A DNA stretch of 18,086 bases from an uncultured Streptococcus sp. Its GTDB lineage: Bacteria; Bacillota; Bacilli; Lactobacillales; Streptococcaceae. This document shows, in pieces, positions 14,499 to 18,086 of the stretch. Made by a program: the position numbers and the translations under genes. The notes under the pieces were generated by a model that was not told the origin of the DNA, did no database searches, and saw nothing but the letters and a program-made list of their open reading frames with translations. Each line of letters begins with the position of its first letter. Positions within the stretch are counted from its first letter, which is position 1. The stretch covers positions 1-18,086 of the forward strand of contig CABSRC010000019.1 of NCBI GenBank assembly GCA_902480035.1, written 5' to 3'.

Positions 14499-14882
14499 AT
14501 GAACAAATTTTTAAGAGTTTTATTTATCCTAGTCATTATCGCTATGTCTGGAGCGATTATCTTCCAACTATTCTTTCCATCCTATATGGGAAGTCATTCG
14601 GGATATGGTATTTCTGTCGGTTGGCAACGGGAGATTGGGATTTGGAATATGGCAGTCCTTGTGATCTTGATTGCCGTCAATCTCAAATACGATTGGTTTT
14701 ATCTTCGGACGGTACTAGTGGCGTTGATCATTGGTGGGTTTGGAATTGGGACCAATCATCTTTTCAGTTATTTTCACTATCATCTGCCGGTCAATGGGAT
14801 TGGTGCGCTTGAAAATTATCTCCTTGTCCTTGGTTGGATGGTGGGCTGGAGAATAGAGAATTCACGAATCAAGAAGAGGTAA
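14499..14882 (+). CDS. Small multi-pass membrane protein of unknown function
   Basis: A 127-residue hydrophobic protein that I do not recognise. Four membrane segments can be seen, at about 5-27, 47-63, 68-90 and 100-118, with a basic C-terminus (NSRIKKR) predicted on the cytoplasmic side. The loop SHSGYGISVGWQREIGIW (about 32-49) and the His-rich HLFSYFHYHLP (about 87-97) are the least ordinary parts. A strong AGGAGGAG five bases before the ATG and a private promoter and terminator show that it is a real, separately expressed gene. No operon partner hints at a role. Confidence 0.82.
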   Translation: MNKFLRVLFILVIIAMSGAIIFQLFFPSYMGSHSGYGISVGWQREIGIWNMAVLVILIAVNLKYDWFYLRTVLVALIIGGFGIGTNHLFSYFHYHLPVNGIGALENYLLVLGWMVGWRIENSRIKKR

Positions 14883-14886
14883 GAAG

Positions 14887-14912
14887 GAGCAGTCGAAGGG
14901 CGGCTCTTTTTT
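14887..14912 (+). terminator. Terminator after the small membrane protein gene
   Basis: GAGC-a-GTC (14887-14894), loop GAAG, GGC-g-GCTC (14899-14906) with one internal mismatch and one G-U pair, followed by six T (14907-14912). Confidence 0.6.
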
Positions 14913-14928
14913 CATCTTCAGTTTTTTC

Positions 14929-14957
14929 TTGACAAAGTTTGTGAAAAGGCTTACAAT
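14929..14957 (+). promoter_or_regulatory. Butanediol dehydrogenase promoter
   Basis: A perfect -35 TTGACA (14929-14934), a 17-base spacer and TACAAT (14952-14957), differing from consensus at one base. It is the strongest-looking promoter in the window and the only one with a consensus -35. Confidence 0.85.
14939..14956 (+). promoter_or_regulatory. Candidate Rex (NADH-sensing repressor) operator
   Basis: TTGTGAAAAGGCTTACAA matches the Rex consensus TTGTGAAnnnnTTCACAA at 12 of the 14 defined positions. It fills the spacer and covers most of the -10 box, where a bound repressor would block polymerase. Rex releases DNA when NADH is high, which would suit an NADH-oxidising dehydrogenase. The match is by eye; Rex itself is not in the window. 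Confidence 0.6.
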
Positions 14958-14958
14958 G

Positions 14959-14994
14959 GATTTGTTGAGTTTCCTGAAAAGGAAAATGCAAATC
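14959..14994 (+). other. Stem-loop in the dehydrogenase mRNA leader
   Basis: GATTTG (14959-14964) pairs with CAAATC (14989-14994), and inside it TTTCC (14970-14974) pairs with GGAAA (14981-14985) around a TGAAAA loop. The structure starts at about the predicted transcription start and ends before the AAGGAG ribosome site (15006-15011), so it may protect the mRNA 5' end or affect translation. Confidence 0.5.
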
Positions 14995-15019
14995 ATGGAA
15001 ATATAAAGGAGATTATCCT

Positions 15020-16063
15020 ATGGCTACTATGAAAGCAGCTCGCTGGCATGCAGCAAAAGACGTTCGTATCGAAGAAGTGGAAGTACCTGAAGTACAACCA
15101 CATCAAGTAAAAGTGGCAGTTAAGTTCACAGGGATCTGTGGGACGGACTTGCATGAATATTTGGATGGACCGATCTTCATCCCAACTGAAGAACATGTGT
15201 ATTCTGGTCAAAAAGCACCGGTTACTTTGGGACATGAATTCTCTGGTGAAATTGTAGAAGTCGGAAGTGATGTGACTCGTGTCAAAGTTGGGGATCGCGT
15301 GACGATTGAACCAATTTTGGCAAAACATAACCTAATCGGTGACTATAACCTTGATCCAAACTTGAACTTTGTCGGCCTTGCTGCAGATGGTGGTTTTGCC
15401 AAATATTGTGTCCTTGACGGTGACATTGTCCATGTGATTCCAGATGGCTTGAGCTATGAACAAGCTGCGCTTACAGAACCTGCAGCTGTGGCTGTTTATG
15501 CCGTTCGTCAATCTGCATTGAAAACTGGGGATACAGCCGTTATCTTTGGCTTGGGTCCAATCGGTCTTTTGATTGTTGAAGCCCTTCGTGCAGCAGGAGC
15601 ATCAAAAATCTATGCGGTTGAATTATCTCCTGAACGCCAAGCGAAAGCGGAAGAATTGGGAGCAATCGTTGTTCGCCCAGAAGAAGGAGAAACAATCGTC
15701 GAAGCCATCCATCGCTTGACAGGTGGTGGAGCAGATGTTTCTTATGAAGTGACTGGAGTTCCAGTTGTTTTAGGTCAAGCCCTTGCAGCTGTTCATAAAG
15801 CTGGGGAATGTATGGTCGTATCTATCTGGGAACGTGAAGCTAGCATCAATCCAAATGAATTCGCTATCCAAGAAAAATCTCTCAAAGGAATTATTGCCTA
15901 CCGTCATATTTTCCCTAAAGTATTGGAATTGATGGAACAAGGCTACTTCTCTGCTGAAAAATTGGTTACCAAGAAAATTAAATTGGAAAATATCGTTGAA
16001 GAAGGATTTATTGAATTAACACAAGATAAATCTCAAATCAAGATTTTGGTTCAACCTGAATAA
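15020..16063 (+). CDS. bdhA: (R,R)-2,3-butanediol dehydrogenase / acetoin reductase
   Basis: A 347-residue zinc-dependent medium-chain dehydrogenase that reads closely like Bacillus subtilis BdhA. It should reduce acetoin to 2,3-butanediol with NADH, or run in reverse. Catalytic zinc ligands are Cys40 (GICGTDLHEY), His72 and Glu73 (GHEFSGE), with Glu153 nearby (LTEPAAV). The coenzyme fold has GLGPIG (177-182) and the acidic Glu201 after the second strand, which favours NAD over NADP. The four-cysteine structural zinc loop is absent; the segment AKHNLIGDYNLDPNLNFVGL replaces it, as in BdhA. AAGGAG lies 8 bases before the ATG; an in-frame ATG at 15029 is less likely. Monocistronic, with a strong promoter and a candidate Rex operator. 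Confidence 0.92.
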   Translation: MATMKAARWHAAKDVRIEEVEVPEVQPHQVKVAVKFTGICGTDLHEYLDGPIFIPTEEHVYSGQKAPVTLGHEFSGEIVEVGSDVTRVKVGDRVTIEPILAKHNLIGDYNLDPNLNFVGLAADGGFAKYCVLDGDIVHVIPDGLSYEQAALTEPAAVAVYAVRQSALKTGDTAVIFGLGPIGLLIVEALRAAGASKIYAVELSPERQAKAEELGAIVVRPEEGETIVEAIHRLTGGGADVSYEVTGVPVVLGQALAAVHKAGECMVVSIWEREASINPNEFAIQEKSLKGIIAYRHIFPKVLELMEQGYFSAEKLVTKKIKLENIVEEGFIELTQDKSQIKILVQPE

Positions 16064-16089
16064 GCGAATAAATTTATATGAAATATATG

Positions 16090-16117
16090 AGGCTGAAACG
16101 TTTCGTTTCGGCCTTTT
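16090..16117 (+). terminator. Butanediol dehydrogenase terminator
   Basis: AGGCTGAAACG (16090-16100), loop TTT, CGTTTCGGCCT (16104-16114) with one T-G pair, followed by TTTT (16114-16117). Confidence 0.85.
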
Positions 16118-16118
16118 A

Positions 16119-16127
16119 TGATACAAT
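16119..16127 (+). promoter_or_regulatory. Extended -10 for the EamA transporter gene
   Basis: TGA-TACAAT (TACAAT at 16122-16127) lies immediately after the preceding terminator, so any -35 would fall inside the terminator stem. The ribosome site AGGAGG is at 16147-16152. Confidence 0.5.
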
Positions 16128-16157
16128 AAAAGTAAGGAACAGATTTAGGAGGGGACT

Positions 16158-17069
16158 ATGTCAAAGACGATGAAAGGAACACTCATGACCTTGATCGCCG
16201 GGATCGCTTGGGGACTATCCGGAGTTAGCGGGCAATATTTAATGGTTCATGGATTTTCGGCTATTGAGTTAACAAATCTCCGTTTGCTTTTTTCTGGAAT
16301 TGTCCTTATTCTTCTTTCCTACGTTGCAGATAAGGAGAAGTTTTTGGCCTTTGCCAAAGATAAATCTTCCTACCTTCCCCTTCTTATTTTTGCCTTTTTA
16401 GGATTGTTATTGACTCAGTTGACCTATTTAGAGGCGATTGCTGAAACCAATGCTGGGACTGCTACGGTGTTACAGTATCTCTGTCCAGTGGGAATTTTAG
16501 CCTATACCTGTATCATTGATAAGGTGGCCCCTACACTAGCAGAAGTGTTTTCGATGCTTCTAGCGATTGGAGGCACATTCTTAATAGCAACCCATGGTCA
16601 ACTCAATCAATTGGCCATCAATCCCAAAGGTTTGGCTTGGGGAGTGGTGTCAGCATTTGCCTATGCCCTTTACATCATTCTACCTCTGAACTTAATTCAA
16701 AAATGGGGAAGCATGCTGGTGATTGGAGTTGGGATGACTATTCCAGGAATCCTAATGCTCCCTTTTAGTGGTCTTCTCTCTTCTTCTGGAAACTACAGAC
16801 TCGATACCTGGATGGCCCTTTTTGGCTTGGTGGTGATTGGGACGATTTTTGCCTATACAGCCTTTCTGAAAGGAACCTCTTTGGTAGGAGCCGTTAAAGG
16901 AAGCTTGCTGGCGTCCTTTGAGCCTGTTTCGGCAGTTTTCTTTGCCTTTGTCATTATGAAGGAGCATTTTTTTATGGTTGATGTGATTGGGATGGCCATG
17001 ATCCTCCTTGCAGTTCTCTTGATTTCCCTCAAGGATTTCATGATTCAAAAAGAAAAAGGCATCTTGTAA
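16158..17069 (+). CDS. EamA-family (DMT superfamily) transporter
   Basis: A 303-residue inner-membrane protein with about ten hydrophobic segments in two repeated EamA halves (about 8-138 and 150-292). The first half begins TLIAGIAWGLSGVSGQYLM and contains the typical ETNAGTATVLQYLCPV segment. The second begins GLAWGVVSAFAYALYIILPL and contains GSLLASFEPVSAVFFAFV, the usual family signature near the ninth helix. Members export amino acids, metabolites or nucleotide precursors by proton exchange. The substrate here cannot be told, and the neighbours, all separate units, do not help. AGGAGG lies six bases before the ATG. Only the end KDFMIQKEKG is strongly charged. Confidence 0.93.
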   Translation: MSKTMKGTLMTLIAGIAWGLSGVSGQYLMVHGFSAIELTNLRLLFSGIVLILLSYVADKEKFLAFAKDKSSYLPLLIFAFLGLLLTQLTYLEAIAETNAGTATVLQYLCPVGILAYTCIIDKVAPTLAEVFSMLLAIGGTFLIATHGQLNQLAINPKGLAWGVVSAFAYALYIILPLNLIQKWGSMLVIGVGMTIPGILMLPFSGLLSSSGNYRLDTWMALFGLVVIGTIFAYTAFLKGTSLVGAVKGSLLASFEPVSAVFFAFVIMKEHFFMVDVIGMAMILLAVLLISLKDFMIQKEKGIL

Positions 17070-17095
17070 AATCAAGACCTATCATATTTTAGTTA

Positions 17096-17125
17096 AAAGG
17101 TTGAGACGAAGGTCTTGGCCTTTTT
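17096..17125 (+). terminator. EamA gene terminator
   Basis: AAAGGTTGAGAC (17096-17107), loop GAAG, GTCTTGGCCTTT (17112-17123): twelve pairs, three of them G-U, ending in a T run to 17125. Confidence 0.85.
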
Positions 17126-17155
17126 ATGATAGGGAAGAGTTATCACTATATAGCG

Positions 17156-17184
17156 TATACATAGATAGAAAAAGATGTTAAAAT
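17156..17184 (+). promoter_or_regulatory. Lipoprotein gene promoter
   Basis: TATACA (17156-17161), a 17-base spacer ending in TGT, and TAAAAT (17179-17184): a partial -35 with an extended -10. AAGGAG at 17201-17206 precedes the start codon. Confidence 0.6.
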
Positions 17185-17212
17185 AGAACAAAACTTTTTT
17201 AAGGAGATAAGG

Positions 17213-18086
17213 ATGAAAAAGATTTTTAAATGGACCCTATTTGCTGTGGCGACATTGAGTCTAGTAGCTTGTGGCACCACTGCTCAAAAGACAAATTCGC
17301 AGCAATCAAAGACGGAAAAAGCGGCGAAAAATTCAGCATCTGACGGTCAAGTAGAGCTGAGCCTAAAAGGAGGGCAATACATCAAACCGCCTGTCCTCAA
17401 TGACTCAGAAGACGGCACTTATTTGGCCCTTCAATTAGAATTTAAGAATGTTGCTAAAGAATCTATTAACGTGTCAGATTCAGATATCACCATTTACGAT
17501 GCGGAGAATAACAAGGTCAAATTGCAGTCAGGAATTTATGACCAAACGGAAGCCTTCCAATTGCTCAAGAGTGATCAGTTGGCCCAGGATAAAAAATTAA
17601 CCGGCTATATTGTCTTCCCAGTCGAAAAAGGCAAAAAATACGAAGTGCAGTATGAACGAAAAACCTATAGCTCTGATAAAAAAACGAAGCCTCTAAAATT
17701 TGCGGTGGATTCTTCTCAGTATGAGGACAAGGTGGAAGATTCCACCCTTCTAGCTGATGAATACATCAATCAAGTTTACTTTAGTGGACAACGAAAGGTC
17801 AAAAAGGATGATGCTTTTGTTTTGGGAACTGATTTGAAAAAGGAAGCCAGTGATTTCCGTGCGAAATTTGCGGCTGATTTTACTCGTAAACTACACGATT
17901 ACCAATTCCCAGAAGAAGAAGTGACCCAGTTTATCGATGCTTATGAAAAGGAAAATGCAAAGCGCGCTAAATTAACCTATAAGGTTAAACAATATCTCCC
18001 GGACAAGGTGGTCATTAGTCTAAATCCTGAGACTGTCAGCATGGAAAAGACGATTTTAAACCACATGCAGACCTTCTATCAAGAAC
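17213..18086 (+). CDS. Surface lipoprotein, probable DUF4352/DUF5105 type (3' end outside window)
   Basis: An open frame of 291 codons runs off the window edge without a stop. The N-terminus is a clear lipoprotein signal: MKK, a hydrophobic stretch, and the lipobox LVAC with the lipidated Cys at residue 20. A Gln/Ser/Lys-rich linker (about 24-44) follows. Residues about 45-155 look like an immunoglobulin-like DUF4352 domain, with LALQLEFKNVAKESINVSDS and later LTGYIVFPVEKGKKYEVQY. After that come charged helical regions resembling the DUF5105 lipoproteins of streptococci. The function of these proteins is not known; the protein should be anchored on the outer face of the membrane. Start supported by AAGGAG at 17201-17206. 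The lipoprotein call is firm, the domain names moderate. Confidence 0.85.
   Translation, partial: MKKIFKWTLFAVATLSLVACGTTAQKTNSQQSKTEKAAKNSASDGQVELSLKGGQYIKPPVLNDSEDGTYLALQLEFKNVAKESINVSDSDITIYDAENNKVKLQSGIYDQTEAFQLLKSDQLAQDKKLTGYIVFPVEKGKKYEVQYERKTYSSDKKTKPLKFAVDSSQYEDKVEDSTLLADEYINQVYFSGQRKVKKDDAFVLGTDLKKEASDFRAKFAADFTRKLHDYQFPEEEVTQFIDAYEKENAKRAKLTYKVKQYLPDKVVISLNPETVSMEKTILNHMQTFYQE

Noticed and set aside
16093..16106. CcpA cre-like sequence TGAAACGTTTCG
   Set aside because: It lacks the spacing of the cre consensus and is explained by the stem of the dehydrogenase terminator.
1..18086. Insertion sequence, prophage or CRISPR array
   Set aside because: No transposase, integrase or phage reading frame and no regularly spaced direct repeats were found on either strand.

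Overview
The window looks like chromosomal DNA of a low-GC oral Streptococcus of the mitis/sanguinis type. The evidence is a CodY-family regulator with a CodY-type box over its own promoter, the alaT / universal stress protein / HAD hydrolase / asparaginase neighbourhood (which I recall from other streptococci), gatCAB, extended -10 promoters (TGnTAnnnT) before most genes, and a multi-hairpin intergenic element of streptococcal type. The species cannot be fixed by eye. No rRNA, tRNA, CRISPR array, insertion sequence or prophage gene was seen, and no gene-free stretch exceeds about 210 bases.

Layout. 17-979 (minus): type I asparaginase. 1042-2442 (plus): a Cof-type HAD phosphatase fused to a MazG/PRA-PH-like domain, sharing an overlapping divergent promoter region with asparaginase. 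2448-2633: a repeat-like element of three hairpins, the last acting as a terminator. 2632-3084 (minus): universal stress protein. 3293-4507: AlaT-type aminotransferase. 4695-6061: codY and pncA, coupled by a TAATG overlap. 6175-11069: a self-contained four-gene glycosyltransferase operon. 11189-14399: gatC-gatA-gatB, encoding the Glu/Asp-tRNA amidotransferase, with TAATG at both junctions. 14499-14882: unknown small membrane protein. 15020-16063: (R,R)-2,3-butanediol dehydrogenase, with a Rex-like operator in its promoter. 16158-17069: EamA/DMT transporter. 17213 to the end: lipoprotein cut by the window edge.

Most of the window is nitrogen, redox and translation housekeeping: asparaginase, aminotransferase, CodY, nicotinamidase, the tRNA amidotransferase and an NADH-consuming fermentation enzyme. 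The accessory part is the glycosyltransferase operon. It has its own promoter and lies between two terminators. It encodes a GT8 enzyme carrying a GtfB-like C-terminal domain, a GT2 enzyme, a GtfB-like protein and a GtfA-like protein. GtfA/GtfB normally form the O-GlcNAc transferase that starts glycosylation of serine-rich repeat adhesins within accessory Sec loci. Here the pair is in the reverse order (B before A), and no adhesin, SecA2 or SecY2 gene is visible. The operon is therefore a candidate orphan or second protein O-glycosylation system, and it is the best lead in the window.
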